A stretch of 64,000 nt of DNA from Clostridiales bacterium (GTDB taxonomy: Bacteria > Bacillota > Clostridia > Oscillospirales > Oscillospiraceae): positions 1 to 64,000 of the forward strand of contig JALERU010000049.1 of NCBI GenBank assembly GCA_022764045.1, read 5' to 3'. This document shows positions 36,201 through 43,061 of the stretch, piece after piece (within the stretch, counting starts at the first letter, position 1; each line of letters opens with the position of its first letter). The translations under genes and the position numbers were made by a program. The notes beneath the pieces are model-generated. The model had not been told where the DNA came from. It saw only the letters and a list, made by a program, of their open reading frames with translations, and searched no databases.

Positions 36201-39200
36201 CACCTGCCGTCAGCGGGGTGATGGTGCAGGTGTCCCAATCCTTCTTTGCATACTCGCCCGTTTCGGCATTCATCACATTCGCCATGCGGATGAAGGCGTG
36301 GTCCATGGTGTCGTAGTATTCGGTGAGGACAGGGTCGGTTTTGTTCTCGCCGTCCTTCGCTGTCATCTTCAGCTCCACCGCCGGAGGCGCAAATTTTGCT
36401 ACGATGAGGATGTTGTCCGTGCCGCCGGTGTAGGTTAATACATCAGTTGTTGTATCATAACCCAGCTTGCCGGTCAGATCATTTTCTGTAACGCCATCAC
36501 GATATTTCCAGCCAGTCGGAATACCGGTGGTCGGATATTCCAAGTTTCCATTCAGCGTGATTTTCTCAAAGGTCGCATCCGCCATGGGCTTATAGATGAA
36601 CTGGCCGAAGACCCGTTCACCCTTTTCCTGATCCGGGTTACTGTTGACGGCGGAACGGTCGGACTTATAGATGGTCAGGGATTTCAAAATGCCCTTCTGG
36701 TGGCCCTTGTCGTCGGTTACCGGGTTGAGATTCAGGCTCATCTTCATGCCGGTGGAGAAGTAGGACTGCTGCCCGTCGCTGGAGCTGGTCAGGCCATCCG
36801 CGCTCAGCTTCACGCTGCCGATCTCGGACTTCACCGGGTTGCCGTCTTCAACCGCCCCGTCCAGCTCATTTAGCGTGACAGCCAGGTAGTTGTTGGTGGT
36901 AAAGTCGGCCACCAGGGTTAGGTTTTTGCTCTCGTTATAGGTTGAACCAGCGGTTAGGCTTCCGCTATTCGGAGCTAACGTCACATTGCCGTTGTCCACC
37001 TCCGCCATCAGCCAGCGGCCCAGGCTCTTGCCGGGTTCAATCTGCAGAACGCCGGTTTTTCCGTCTTCGTCCTTTAATTGGTTGGCCGTGTCCCAGCCCA
37101 AAATGGTGTAGTTCTGCCCCGGCACCACCATGTCTGTTACGTGGTGGGAACCCAGTTCGTCAGCTTCCTTCAACCGGTCATAGTAGGTGATGGTGTAGTA
37201 GTTCAGCTCGATGATGTTGGTTTCCCCTTGCGCACTGGAAAGCGCCATGGGAAACCCCCGGTAATGGGCCGTCTTTTCATTGTCCTGCGTCAGTAGGATA
37301 GCATACTGATCCTTGCTTGCCATCTGGATGATGTTGGTACCCAGCGCAGTCTCCCGGGAGTTGATGGTCAGCTTGTTCTCGGGGGTCTGGTTGGTTCCCT
37401 TGTAGGCAGCGGTCAGCTCAACCACATGCCCCTGCTCCAAATACAGCCGGTCGTTGCCGCTGGCGTAGGCGCCCTGGTCCAGAAGCAGGGTGCCACGGTT
37501 GTAGACGCCGCCGCCGAAGCCGTTGATGGTGTCGTTGTCGCCAGAGGTCAAGTGGTTGTTGTTGATCCGGGCGTTTTTCAGGGTCAGCTTGCCGAAGGAG
37601 CCGGCCACATCTGTGCCCAAGTCCTCGTCTTTTGGATCAATTACCCCTGTTTTCTGGTCGGTATCGGTTGTCGTCGTCTTTACGCAGTCAATGTACGCGC
37701 CGCCGCCGTAGGTGGCGGTGTTGTCCTGCAGATCGGCGCTTTCCAGGGTCACCTCGGAGTAGGCCCCCGCGTAGATGCCGCCGCCATAGACGGCGGTGTT
37801 CCCGGCCACGTCGCTGGAAATGGTGACGGTAACCTTTTTATCTGCTGCGCCCATGGCAGCCAGGCCACCGCCGATGGTTGCCTTGTTGCCGGTCAGGGTG
37901 AGCTGGTTTCCGATCTCCAGGGCGTTGTTCGTATTCACGTTGCCGCTGGTGAAGATACCGCCGCCCATGCCTTTCAGGATGGTCCCGGCGGTGAGCTCCC
38001 CGGCGGTGTTGTTGGTGATGGCCGTCGGGCCGGTGAAGGTCACTTTGCCGCCATACTGGGCCAGGCCGCCGCCGTTTGCCTGGGACCAGTTTTTGGTGAT
38101 GGTCACGCCGCCCAGCTTGGCTTTGACGTCTTTAGCCAGATACAGACCGCCGCCGCAGCCGGGGTTGTCACAACCGGTACTTGTAGGTTCACTTTCACTA
38201 TATCCGCTGATGGTCAGGTCATAGGCTTTGTTCTTCGTGGCCGCGCCGTTTCCTTGCACGGCCGCGTTGCCGGAGATGGTGCCGCCGGTGAGGTTCAGCT
38301 CACCGCCCAGACCGGCAACCGCGCCCCATTCGCCCCGGTTGCCGGAGATGGTGCCGCCGGTCATTTTGAATGTACCACTTTCAACATTCACCGCGCCCGC
38401 GCCGTAGTAGTATTTGGGCTGGCCGTGGTAGAGGGGGTCTTTCCCCTCCTCTATGGCTTTCATTTGTTTTGTCTTATCGTAGCGGGGCATAGCGCCGGTG
38501 TTGTCGGTCAGGGCGCCGCCCTTCATGTTGAAGATGCCCTTGTTATACACTGCGCCCGCCAGGGGGCTGACGCCCTTGGAAATGGTGGCCCCGTCCATCA
38601 TGGTGAAGGTACCCTGGTTATACACCGTGCCGGGGGTCGTGGTAGATTTGTTGGTGTGCTTGGTCAGGGTCACGCCGCTGTGGATGGTGGCGGAGGCGTC
38701 CTTCTCCACCTTCAGCATGGGGCCGTCCACAGGGTAGGAATAGTTGCCGTCGAAGACCAGGGAGCCGTAGCCCATGCCCAGTTGGGTCTCCTGGCCGAAG
38801 TGCAGGGTGCTGCCGTTCTTGACCACGATGGCAGCGGAGGTGTCGGTTGCTGGTTCTGTTCCCGTTTCCTTGTTCAGCTCCAGCGCGCTGGACAGGGTGA
38901 TGGTGTAGTCGTTACGGACGTTGTAGTTATAGGATGTTTTATAATATGTTTCTCCGTTACTCTCTACCTTGTTACTGTCATCCCCACTCTCCACCAGGAA
39001 ATCGCCGCTCATCACATAGTAGCCGTGCTCGTCCTTGTGCTGCTGGTCAAAGTAGCAGGTGCCGCCGGACATACTGGACGCCACGCCCGCCGAGCTGGTG
39101 CTCTCGGCCAGCAGAGTGATTTCCTTTGCTCCGTTCTTGCCCAGCACAGCGGAGTCCATCATGGTGGCGTTGTAGAAGATGTACAGGGTGTCGCCGTCCT

Positions 39201-41547
39201 TCGCGTCGGTGAAGGCATCGTCCAGGTTGTCGTAGATGCGGTAGTAGGTTTTGGTTACATTCTCGCTTCCTACTGTCTCCTCAACCTCCACCGGCGTGCC
39301 GTTGCGGATCCAGTATTGCTTGGTCTCTTTGTACTCCTGGAGGGTCAGGTAGCCGCTGACGTTGTCCTCTGCTCCCGGTTGCGTGGCTTTCAGATACCAC
39401 TGGGTGCTGTCCAGGCCAAATTTGTTTTCCTGGATGTCGAGGGTTTTGTCCTCGTCTTTGGAGAACTCTACGATCTTTCGGCCTTCGCTGGCATGATCAT
39501 ATTGTGTACTTCCTCCCGTAGTTTTCCAGAAGTCCTCTGAAAACTCAAAGATGCCCACGGTGCCAATATAGGCTTTGTCCAGTTCTCCGCTTACCAGAAC
39601 AGGGATTTGATCGTTCATCACGTTTTCAAAATATACCGTGTTCTGGGTGTCAATTCGCGCTCCTCCCGACATGGTCAGCAGGTGGTGTTTACTTTGAACA
39701 GTCCCCTCATTTTTGCCTACTTTGTTTACAATATACATACCGCCGCCCTTTTTATAAGCGGTGTTGCCGGTCATCACAAAGTTACCTGACAGAGTCGCTT
39801 CCGTATTCGCTTTGTCGGGTGCTTTCTCCTCGTTTCCATCTGCGTAAATGGCTGTGCCGCCGCCGTTGACCGCTTTGTTCTGCTGGATAGTGCCTCCGGA
39901 CAGCTTCAGATGCGCGCCCTTTGTATAGGCACCTGATCCGGCGCAGATACCGCCGCCATAGCCGCCGTAATTTGTTTGATTCGTGGTAACCATTGCCTCG
40001 TTGTAGGCAATGGTGCCGCCGAACATAGATACCGAAGCAGCGGACAATCCATCGCTATTCTCATTTGTTTCTCCATAGCTTGCCGCAATACCGACACCGC
40101 CACCATAGCCTGCGGTGTTGCTGCTGATCTCACCGCCGTGGATGTTGATCTTTCCGTTCCAGGCCACCACACCGCCGCCATAGCCGCCGGCGAAATTGTG
40201 ATGAATTTTTCCGCTATACAAGTCCAAAACGGAACCGCAGCGCACCATGATGCCGCCGCCGTCTCCTGCTCCGTTTCCATCATTTTTGAGCCCTGCGTGG
40301 TTATCAGAAACCTCTCCGCCATACATCGTCATAGACGCATAATCTAAGGCCACACCGCCGCCATCCGCAGCGCCTATATAACCATATGCAGCATTGTTTT
40401 CGATGCATCCGCCATACATTACAGCTTCAGCTTTGTTTTTATTAGCTAGTTTATTTATATCATTATTATCATCATAATCATATGTCCAACTTACTTTACT
40501 GTTGCCAATGTAAACTGCACCCATGCCACGGTCAGTATTAGTGCTAGCATCAGCTTTTGTCGCACACTTCGTAACCATACCGCCGTACATATTCAGCTTG
40601 GAACCAGCTTCGCTATAAATGGCGCTGCCAAAATTTCCTTGTTTATCGTTGTTTTGCAGCGTTACGCCATTCCAGAGATTCAGTGTGCCGGTGCTCTTGA
40701 TGAGGGATGCGGTTGCTCCGACGCCCGTGTTGGAAAAAATGAAATGTTTATTGTTATCATCATAAAAAACAATGGTATTTTCATTAAAAGAGGACTTGCT
40801 CGGAGTATACTCACTTCCTTTTTGCCACACCGCGCCGCCGTCGATGACCAGATTACCACCGGACTGGGTTACTTCATAATTCCCCTTCTGCAGGGCTTCC
40901 TCGTCTTTTGTGCTGATTGTGCCGTCGCCCAAGATAAGCTGGCCGGGGTTGGTCACATTGAACAGAACGCCATCCGCATATTTGCTGTCCCGTTTCAGGG
41001 TAATGGTCTTGTCTTTTTCCACAGAGATATGAATGGTACGGCTAATCTCAATCGTTTTATCCCAAGTCCATGTCTCTTTACCATCATCTTGATCCGTGGT
41101 CAGCACAATATCCGTCACGTTGTTGTTTCCAACAGCTGCCGCAAGACCTGTAAAGCTCTTTACCTTAACAGCAGAATCCACCTCAGCCTGTCTCGTCTTC
41201 CCCTGGGGCTGGGCGGACGCAGGCTCCGCCGGGGTGCTCTCCTCCGTTTGGGCGGGGGCTGCTCCCGCCGCTTCCTCCTGGGCGGGAACGGTCCCTTCAT
41301 CCGTCTCCGGTGCAGGGGTTTCGCCGCTCTCTTCCTGGGTCTCCTCAGGGGCCGCCGGGTCCGCCGCAACAGGCCAATCCGCCGCCAAGCTTGCCTGACA
41401 ACCCTTATGGGCCGCAATCGCGCCGGAAGCTTCTCCCCCTGTGCTGGCCCCCGTGTCTGTATCCCCGCCCGTGGCCCAGGCCGTTGACGGCAGCAGGGAC
41501 GAAACCATACACGCCGCAAGCAACAAGGAAACAAAACGTCTTTTCAT
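27235..41547 (-). CDS. Giant SLH-anchored cell-surface protein (about 4770 residues)
   Basis: Sec signal peptide at 1-26 (KRRFVSLLLAACMV...STAWA), then a Pro/Glu/Ala-rich stalk to about 115. Two parallel beta-helix regions follow, with repeated MYGGxxxxNxAxxGGG-type turns, about 150-750 and 900-1500, then mixed beta domains. About 2560-3600 holds MBG-type and related Ig-like repeats (VYGENDPEYSYEV, YTGxxxxP, GxGNYTG). About 3640-4465 holds some nine InlB/Listeria-Bacteroides repeats (YDANGG...GYTFxGW...YAxW). Three SLH domains (about 4560-4750: FGYPNGTFGPERSITRAEVAQ and two more) should bind secondary cell-wall polymer. ATG 41547 is set by GAAGGAGGG. Probable adhesin or matrix protein; ligand unknown. 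Own promoter, single gene. Confidence 0.92.
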   Translation of the reverse strand: MKRRFVSLLLAACMVSSLLPSTAWATGGDTDTGASTGGEASGAIAAHKGCQASLAADWPVAADPAAPEETQEESGETPAPETDEGTVPAQEEAAGAAPAQTEESTPAEPASAQPQGKTRQAEVDSAVKVKSFTGLAAAVGNNNVTDIVLTTDQDDGKETWTWDKTIEISRTIHISVEKDKTITLKRDSKYADGVLFNVTNPGQLILGDGTISTKDEEALQKGNYEVTQSGGNLVIDGGAVWQKGSEYTPSKSSFNENTIVFYDDNNKHFIFSNTGVGATASLIKSTGTLNLWNGVTLQNNDKQGNFGSAIYSEAGSKLNMYGGMVTKCATKADASTNTDRGMGAVYIGNSKVSWTYDYDDNNDINKLANKNKAEAVMYGGCIENNAAYGYIGAADGGGVALDYASMTMYGGEVSDNHAGLKNDGNGAGDGGGIMVRCGSVLDLYSGKIHHNFAGGYGGGVVAWNGKINIHGGEISSNTAGYGGGVGIAASYGETNENSDGLSAASVSMFGGTIAYNEAMVTTNQTNYGGYGGGICAGSGAYTKGAHLKLSGGTIQQNKAVNGGGTAIYADGNEEKAPDKANTEATLSGNFVMTGNTAYKKGGGMYIVNKVGKNEGTVQSKHHLLTMSGGARIDTQNTVYFENVMNDQIPVLVSGELDKAYIGTVGIFEFSEDFWKTTGGSTQYDHASEGRKIVEFSKDEDKTLDIQENKFGLDSTQWYLKATQPGAEDNVSGYLTLQEYKETKQYWIRNGTPVEVEETVGSENVTKTYYRIYDNLDDAFTDAKDGDTLYIFYNATMMDSAVLGKNGAKEITLLAESTSSAGVASSMSGGTCYFDQQHKDEHGYYVMSGDFLVESGDDSNKVESNGETYYKTSYNYNVRNDYTITLSSALELNKETGTEPATDTSAAIVVKNGSTLHFGQETQLGMGYGSLVFDGNYSYPVDGPMLKVEKDASATIHSGVTLTKHTNKSTTTPGTVYNQGTFTMMDGATISKGVSPLAGAVYNKGIFNMKGGALTDNTGAMPRYDKTKQMKAIEEGKDPLYHGQPKYYYGAGAVNVESGTFKMTGGTISGNRGEWGAVAGLGGELNLTGGTISGNAAVQGNGAATKNKAYDLTISGYSESEPTSTGCDNPGCGGGLYLAKDVKAKLGGVTITKNWSQANGGGLAQYGGKVTFTGPTAITNNTAGELTAGTILKGMGGGIFTSGNVNTNNALEIGNQLTLTGNKATIGGGLAAMGAADKKVTVTISSDVAGNTAVYGGGIYAGAYSEVTLESADLQDNTATYGGGAYIDCVKTTTTDTDQKTGVIDPKDEDLGTDVAGSFGKLTLKNARINNNHLTSGDNDTINGFGGGVYNRGTLLLDQGAYASGNDRLYLEQGHVVELTAAYKGTNQTPENKLTINSRETALGTNIIQMASKDQYAILLTQDNEKTAHYRGFPMALSSAQGETNIIELNYYTITYYDRLKEADELGSHHVTDMVVPGQNYTILGWDTANQLKDEDGKTGVLQIEPGKSLGRWLMAEVDNGNVTLAPNSGSLTAGSTYNESKNLTLVADFTTNNYLAVTLNELDGAVEDGNPVKSEIGSVKLSADGLTSSSDGQQSYFSTGMKMSLNLNPVTDDKGHQKGILKSLTIYKSDRSAVNSNPDQEKGERVFGQFIYKPMADATFEKITLNGNLEYPTTGIPTGWKYRDGVTENDLTGKLGYDTTTDVLTYTGGTDNILIVAKFAPPAVELKMTAKDGENKTDPVLTEYYDTMDHAFIRMANVMNAETGEYAKKDWDTCTITPLTAGENNTVHYYGNTGVTMGFARLPDNANVIFDLNNFTLDLQGMPQQTLSNYHLTLKNGTVTGGVAAAAAGADPTSQFVVSNSGKLTLNEATLNVNGNYAVTVNATTATNGGTLEMDKDSHAGKVLLADGNACITALEHKAWPEYDASAEGDDLAATIYTDLGSLVSENKYTERRVIQGDVERAASTTGHNLRSHFALADSVTTDKSNYTNDGDDAPNWFIGTDGYLYPRVKDVIPRLVCTEHSKDGNATDENIRTEKPTDGTNNKQDMEKDTYYPIYYIYERAYGYDNKTHPLAIDTVLKDAYGNPVNNANGVVTVTMAQVVDGVKNRVLTARVQFNGEAKLYRYTGTDANPVFPASDDHIYYLTSSFTGGDEYAASYADYWKVNDKYRADNSASSISGLSELTIHRKKVSDESVVITSVTPDTASYIGPKGQEGGNTSRGGTVRVRDNHTNLNLTSGDDLQVYYRKLTTQGTEGNKAGEIGGTTYYYADETYYTATGSWYGVELDGKKPSVQKIDGQGVGTYSVEVAAIEGQSVNYTGVSGWKGQLFTITPYTGRLNPEMTNNVVIQNVETDSDAVKAAILKLIKGEKADDGLKITDIYGNKLGTNNVTYTFVPADSNAKVGDNGLPCAEGLYTIEIHPYDGKNSTNATTALGIDLAADPNYSATATGHQALLITEKPLTMAIQTKNGEDAEWGTDPLNVPYNGNIYVDGDVKMYDETFEGSTGNSLRVVKKSESGDSTPERLNAAQYTLQVGLPDDPARDAGRHVLVATDGTGKYVAIGAIRIGQNEIDIVKVEPENGAIYTGKRIDPKLTVKGSGGKILVEGRDYTVSIYREVKPATGSTTTEPELVATNLILNADTYRIVVAGKGNYSGTDSIPFTVHPKSLDNKDVEEIVDHPKVVIDVSTYNLGITRPRAVLTYNGMMLSPGGDYEQIFLTEDGKPGSENNPDQITFNGQGNYTGTKTVEVKTVTLPNGDLKIEDSNNEYVYQATDLFGYLNFQDLNIEEVKREANRLEPSFDNYEVKIASLEDYYKTSDGDDSTLVPAKYKILDMGGYVVKMTQEKDPNKFGYFFMRVTPRPVTVTVKDNSKIYGDDIPTFTYETNLSTLVGENERDGAAGEIGESGFFLYDEEKPENYPTGTLYRAEGEDVGNYYYSLNTFTAGPNYILTVSSDTMFSIHPKSLCEVEDDDPKPEQPADGIKVTCKNQVEYTGYPVTPLESLTFQAPLASLGTQTLHESRDYTLTYYRNNGTTETPNWSQLSAAPIAVGEYKVVITGMGNYTNQLEQTFSVVTAGKTLQVEIPDNQVTYKADAYRPKVTVKTEGGAALNSNNYSMTYSYTDTTGKTVTESETFASASTEFINAGTYTIHVNGTGNYAGAFGEATFTVKAKDLAEGNTDGGTTDVKVDPIAGKTYTGKAITFSGGLNDVTYAGLSTGGLTPHAELTYGTDYNLTYIDNTNAGTATAVLVGAGNYTGSRAVKFEIEPKDIYVAVGNTVKVYGENDPEYSYEVYEKSTEEGGVDDPSEYKPLQGINVTGKPGRVAGENAGTYALNLDEGSTLSAGPNYTIHLKNSELKDNPVLTIQKKAIGTGNQTAAERIVATIAYVEAKDGATWPVPEVTYWKEKGSEKLDPNTHFTVKYYKQDGTEVGPNTAITQDSVGSYYAIVTAKGTNYSKSIKLPFMVVKEGSYLALTANGGGVYNPDGGTATLTAMFGEKDVTSAASYTVICYPTAGSSQTIEVTKTDDIASFKTGDAGTYVIQAEYSDTVGDTPTAAFGSTTVVVTPKTIENSMVSAIPEQPYTGNAVVPKLTIEDGEKTLELGKDYTISVTDNVQPGATAKVTITGMGNYTGTTTKTFQIGPMQYTLKYDANGGNAESLPADAHSQGTFSVASGSGMTHDKSTVGDKEYPVLFVGWSQENDNGKIYKKGDNLPAMIYAGQTLRPEKTLTTLYAIWGYDTDGDGRADVVQSTVKVVYDKGIATGTPPTDDQTYLIGAMATAKDEGSLTYKKDNVEYVFMGWTPTAQAQNGQGEDTVKYAVDNLSDYVKLGSVYATGASFYVGNPSNGAFNLYPVWGADSDNNEVPDFLEGNILLIYDANGGVGAPAAQECKVGDKVILAGAQNDAPTRNGAVFLGWTENPEKLLTTPPKVNHLPGSEYEVKKPDGVTKYTTLYALWAKDENGNGKPDYEEARYTVTYEANGGQDGPTDNGQYLPDTTVTVLKGPTRDGYTFAGWKLNDTTYQPGQTFTITGDTTLTAVWTEIGKVKVTYHLSDSTTEESEPVERGNPVELRSSEGLTKEGYTFLGWTPGEKEKIFNTAEDIGDGDLGHLYQPGESLTLTDNVDLSPLWVKNELLLTHRLLSYRANGGEDSKIASTAFLLGKDATHTIVTDEPTREGYTFDGWKIDGEDTVYGKNGTKTYTVGDANVTFMAQWTANKTFTVTYKANGAEGVTVPTDNTAYQKDATVTVKNGLTREDYTFNGWNTQADGKGTLYQPGATFTITGDTTLYAMWTANVAHTVTYDLNGGTGTAPVDNNTYSPGKTVKVLEGKDLTKEGAQFAGWSTVEYKDTLTDLSQVKILYGKDGTFLMGSEDVKLFAVWATPEAMSVFYKMNFDFTVAGSSTRDQIATLPSEMFFKPSSTVNIKALQPYDLKDGYVFCGWSENKDSTTTIQDPNITITKDTTLYAVFATKTCQVYTQAGTGGSITPSATVAHGSDFTVTVTVNSGYQLDKVTVNGAEVTLDSTNSYTITKITKDTYVMVTFTKISSSKPTPTPDPDPKPVTPDDTGVSSILNTKDHDPFLFGYPNGTFGPERSITRAEVAQMFYNLLLKKDVPITVQFEDVPENAWYAQAVNTLASMGMINGVGSDRYEPERAITRAEFSAIATRFGKKTTAAKTTFVDVPESHWAYQYINVVASYGWVSGYGGNLFGPDDLITRAQAATMTNRMLGRLCDNDAIDRGEGRVFPDVTNAHWAWYQIAEATTEHDFTINKDYTAETWKK

Positions 41548-41620
41548 AAAATAGCCCTCCTTCAAATCGTCGATCAGATGCAAAATACTCTCTTTCTATT
41601 CCGGCGCGTTAGGAACACAA

Positions 41621-41663
41621 ATTCTGTCCCAGAATGGGACAGAATAAAGGGGTACCCCTTTAT
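41621..41663. promoter_or_regulatory. Two perfect palindromes in the 5' UTR of the giant gene
   Basis: An 11-bp stem with GAA loop (41621-41631 with 41635-41645) abuts a perfect 20-bp palindrome, ATAAAGGGGTACCCCTTTAT (41644-41663). Both lie between promoter and start codon, so they could act as an operator or as RNA structure. Confidence 0.6.
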
Positions 41664-41738
41664 CGCGCGCAACATCCCCATGTGCCGTTGTTTCCGGCCC
41701 ATGGGCAGATCTCACCACTGATATATTGTTGATGCTTT

Positions 41739-41767
41739 AGTATATCATTCTCACACTTCCATTGCAA
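41739..41767 (-). promoter_or_regulatory. Sigma-A promoter of the giant surface-protein gene
   Basis: On the minus strand TTGCAA (+ 41762-41767), 17-bp spacer, TATACT (+ 41739-41744). Predicted 5' UTR about 185 nt. Confidence 0.8.
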
Positions 41768-42005
41768 GAAAATTGTCTTTTTCGCTGTTTTTTCACCTAG
41801 TACCACCGAAAATTTAGTGTGGATTCCCTATCATTCCGCCCAAAGGCGGCCCATTGGCACACTCTCACACAGTACTTTATCATTTTATTCCTTATTGGGA
41901 AAGATGCAAGGGTTTGTGAAAATTTTGTGTGTTTTTGTGCAACTTGTGACGGAGGGCGGGGGTCATGTTGTTTCCCGCCTGGCCTCACACATTCCCGAAA
42001 ACGCC
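41768..42005. other. Gene-free stretch upstream of the giant gene
   Basis: No frame with an RBS or recognisable product on either strand; AT-rich in the middle. Nothing else identified. Confidence 0.6.
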
Positions 42006-42043
42006 AAAAGGCCGGGAGAACGGTTTGTCCTCCCGACCCTTTT
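42006..42043 (-). terminator. Terminator after cbiL
   Basis: Imperfect stem AAAAGGGTCGGGAG/CTCCCGGCCTTTT on the minus strand with a closing T run, directly after the cbiL stop. Confidence 0.65.
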
Positions 42044-42047
42044 CTTC

Positions 42048-42734
42048 TTATGGCTTTTCCCTGGAAATGATCAGCGAAAAGTATCCCGCGTCGTCGGGGA
42101 TCTCTTCCACGCTGTGGTAGAGCCGTTCTGTCTCCATGCCGCAGTTCTCCACGGCCTTCCCCTGGCGCCCCCTCCGGCGGAGAAGGTCCTTTACCTCCCC
42201 CATGCGGCTGGCCGATTTCATCAGTACATAGGTCCCCGGTTCCTCCAAGGAAGGCTGGGCCTGATGGGCCGCCGGGATCACATGGAGGGGCTCGTCCCAC
42301 GCCGCCAGGGGCAGGCCCAGCCGGGCCGCCGCCGCGCAGAAAGAGGGGATGCCGCTGACCAGCTCCACCGGATAGCCGTCCGCCTCCAGGATTTTCTGGA
42401 GGTAGGAAAAGGTGCAATAGATCGTAGGGTCTCCCAGGGTCAGGTAAACCACGTTTTTCCCCTGGTCCAAATAGGCCTCTAAGATCTTGGCTCCGGCCTG
42501 GTGGGCCCGGGCCATGGCTGCCCGGTCCTTGACCATGGGCGTATCCATGGGGACCAGGGTTTTCTCCGCCAGCTCCGGGACGTTTTTCCGCGCAATCTGA
42601 TAGGCCACCGACTCTTCCGGCTCCCGACTGGGCACCGCGATGATCTCGTTCTCCCGAATCAGGCGGATGGCTTTCAGCGTCATCAGCTCAGGGTCCCCCG
42701 GGCCCACCCCAACACCATAGGCAATTCCCCCCAT
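42048..42734 (-). CDS. cbiL: Cobalt-precorrin-2 C20-methyltransferase
   Basis: SAM-dependent methylation at C20 of the corrin ring in the anaerobic B12 pathway. The 228-residue product has the tetrapyrrole methylase layout: N-terminal YGVGVGPGDPELMTLKAI, the LTLGDPTIYCTFSY loop near residue 100, VSGIPSFCAAAARLGLPL, and YVLMKSAS. ATG 42734 is chosen because GGGGAGAG lies 6-8 bases upstream and the family starts there; the longer frame is rejected. It is separated by 1.9 kb from the main corrinoid operon and has its own promoter. Confidence 0.93.
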   Translation of the reverse strand: MGGIAYGVGVGPGDPELMTLKAIRLIRENEIIAVPSREPEESVAYQIARKNVPELAEKTLVPMDTPMVKDRAAMARAHQAGAKILEAYLDQGKNVVYLTLGDPTIYCTFSYLQKILEADGYPVELVSGIPSFCAAAARLGLPLAAWDEPLHVIPAAHQAQPSLEEPGTYVLMKSASRMGEVKDLLRRRGRQGKAVENCGMETERLYHSVEEIPDDAGYFSLIISREKP

Positions 42735-42785
42735 GGCCGCTCTCCCCTTTCCGTGTTCCTGCCCTTGGGCAGGTTTGCTCCCTTG

Positions 42786-42814
42786 ATTATATTGGGTCTC
42801 TTCCAAAAAGGCAA
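42786..42814 (-). promoter_or_regulatory. Sigma-A promoter of cbiL
   Basis: On the minus strand TTGCCT (+ 42809-42814), 17-bp spacer, TATAAT (+ 42786-42791). The 45-nt leader is too short for a cobalamin riboswitch but has a 16-bp palindrome (42758-42773) next to the RBS. Confidence 0.75.
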
Positions 42815-42860
42815 GAGGCGGAATATGACAGAAAATTCCTACCGGCACCGTCGCCATGCG

Positions 42861-42883
42861 CAAATCCTTTATATTAGGATTTG
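42861..42883. promoter_or_regulatory. 8-bp inverted repeat in the cbiL-queT intergenic region
   Basis: CAAATCCT - TTATATT - AGGATTTG, perfectly symmetric arms between the two divergent promoters; a possible operator. No regulator can be named. Confidence 0.4.
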
Positions 42884-42937
42884 AAGGCATGGGGCTCTGG
42901 TTTTGGAAAAATTCCTCTGGTAAATTGTCTCCTGTTA

Positions 42938-42946
42938 TGGTATGAT
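42938..42946 (+). promoter_or_regulatory. Extended -10 promoter of queT
   Basis: TGG-TATGAT with a weak -35. Start near 42953, giving a leader of about 110 nt. Confidence 0.55.
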
Positions 42947-42952
42947 GTTTGC

Positions 42953-43050
42953 GACTGGTTTCCACACCCCGGTCCAACCGGCGAGGACAGGCTGCTTGCC
43001 CCTCGCCGCTGTGCGGTTCGCGCGCCGTACTCTAAATACGAAAATGGAGG
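42953..43050 (+). promoter_or_regulatory. Candidate preQ1 riboswitch in the queT leader
   Basis: The leader can form GACTGG/CCGGTC around a loop containing CCACAC (42953-42974), then GGCGAGG/CCTCGCC, and ends in an A-rich segment (CTCTAAATACGAAAATGG) that includes the RBS. preQ1 riboswitches often precede queT; class III was described from Faecalibacterium relatives. The class is a guess from taxonomy and layout. Confidence 0.45.
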
Positions 43051-43061
43051 CAACGACTTTT

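Noticed and set aside
33343-36438. A 1031-codon open frame on the + strand inside the giant gene
   Set aside because: It is antisense to the recognisable repeat protein, has no RBS and no domain resemblance; long antisense frames are expected in GC-rich repeats. The same holds for 27178-28251, 29863-31497 and 37426-39540.
41797-42417. Minus-strand frame extending past cbiL
   Set aside because: Overlaps cbiL in another frame and includes its terminator; no RBS.
42735-42785. Cobalamin riboswitch for cbiL
   Set aside because: The leader is about 45 nt, far shorter than a B12 aptamer, and no B12-box sequence is present.
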